In this document: positions 63,734-64,000 of the stretch, one piece after another
Layout: every line of letters starts with the position of its first letter
How positions within the stretch are numbered: the first letter of the stretch is position 1
NCBI RefSeq assembly: GCF_024259865.1
Contig: NZ_JAKUDN010000002.1
Span: forward strand, 385,591 to 449,590
Length of the DNA: 64,000 bases
Reading direction: 5' to 3'
Origin: Candidatus Synchoanobacter obligatus
GTDB lineage: Bacteria; Pseudomonadota; Gammaproteobacteria; Comchoanobacterales; Comchoanobacteraceae
Notes under the pieces: generated by a model
What the model was told of the DNA's origin: nothing
The model's database searches: none
What the model saw: only the letters and a program-made list of their open reading frames with translations
Program-made: the position numbers and the translations under genes

Positions 63734-64000
63734 ATGTTATGCCCTGCATGTGGTTCTAAAGATTTAAGAGTATTGGATTCTCGTCCAATGTTGGAAAGTA
63801 ATCAAATAAAAAGAAGGCGCCAGTGTTCTGACTGTGAGTTTCGTTTCTCAACCATTGAGATTGTTGATGCTGGGATGCCAAAAATCGTTAAGCGTTCAGG
63901 ATCATTGGCAGAGTTTGACGTTCGTAAAGTTCGTTCAGGAATCATGAGGGCGGTTGAGAAACGTCCACTAACTATGGGGCAGTTAGAGAATCTTATAGAA
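63734..64000 (+). CDS. nrdR: Transcriptional repressor NrdR (partial, cut by window end)
   Basis: The first 89 codons of NrdR, the ATP/dATP-sensing repressor of ribonucleotide reductase genes. The zinc ribbon is complete (MLCPACGSKDLRVLDSR, then RRRQCSDCEFRFSTIE), followed by the start of the ATP cone (KIVKRSGSLAEFDVRKVRSGI). The frame is open to the last base of the window; about 60 residues should follow outside. It begins 2 bases after glyA. Confidence 0.96.
   Translation, partial: MLCPACGSKDLRVLDSRPMLESNQIKRRRQCSDCEFRFSTIEIVDAGMPKIVKRSGSLAEFDVRKVRSGIMRAVEKRPLTMGQLENLIE

Overview
The window is a 64 kb, AT-rich, gene-dense bacterial chromosome segment. Housekeeping content points to the Gammaproteobacteria: an rplM-rpsI-sspA-sspB block, rdgC, yajQ, tamA-tamB, a polyprenyl diphosphate synthase next to rplU-rpmA-obgE, and a GacA/UvrY-type response regulator. 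Several traits suggest a host-associated, possibly intracellular and reducing lineage: shortened housekeeping proteins (YgfZ-like, MscS-like, TamB), at least three decayed genes, several transporters for small molecules, and families of large lineage-specific proteins with coiled coils, single membrane segments or eukaryote-like modules that look like secreted effectors. The host-associated lifestyle is inference; no secretion-system gene lies in the window.

Layout. 0.1-7.2 kb (minus strand): an efflux operon (adaptor, RND pump, small zinc-finger protein, MFS carrier, unknown membrane protein). 7.2-15.0 kb (minus): an accessory island of large unknown proteins. Four of its genes have a promoter-like element with a common layout, and one gene plus the start of the efflux adaptor gene has been duplicated and has partly decayed. 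15.0-20.4 kb (minus): aromatic amino-acid permease, uvrA, ispB. 20.7-23.0 kb: a paralogue of an island gene, inserted between ispB and rplU. 23.1-24.8 kb: rplU-rpmA-obgE. 24.9-29.8 kb: a broken gene, rpsT, and three accessory genes, two of which look like distant paralogues and one of which carries a two-level tandem coiled-coil repeat. 30.1-35.8 kb: a complete suf iron-sulfur operon (B-C-D-S-U/A-T) in which the SufU scaffold is fused to an A-type carrier. 35.8-40.9 kb (minus): Bcr/CflA drug transporter, then nfeD-slipin-DUF2807-xthA. 41-43.6 kb: tRNA-Lys, prfB with its programmed frameshift, lysS. 43.6-49.1 kb: YgfZ-like protein, two unknown proteins (one LPD7-like), rplM-rpsI (S9 with an unusual acidic insertion), sspAB, lemA, htpX. 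49.2-52.2 kb: a cluster of unknown, mostly membrane proteins, one internally duplicated, ending in a mini MscS-like channel. 52.3-57.8 kb: rdgC, tyrS, a decayed gene, tadA-yajQ, ppa, response regulator. 57.8-64 kb: tamB-tamA, a small unknown gene, glyA, and the start of nrdR.

The most interesting material is the accessory protein set at 7-15 kb and 20.7-23 kb. Two paralogues keep an almost identical N-terminal region of about 500 residues with a plant-IQM-like 'SGHF.P' signature but have exchanged C-termini. Two others share their 5' leader and a weak central similarity. A C10/G10 tract decides the C-terminus of one. The same promoter-like element (CTGTCA, A-rich spacer, GC-TAxAAx-AAC) lies before four of these genes and before the response-regulator gene. 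The SufU-SufA fusion and the S9 insertion are the clearest oddities among conserved genes.
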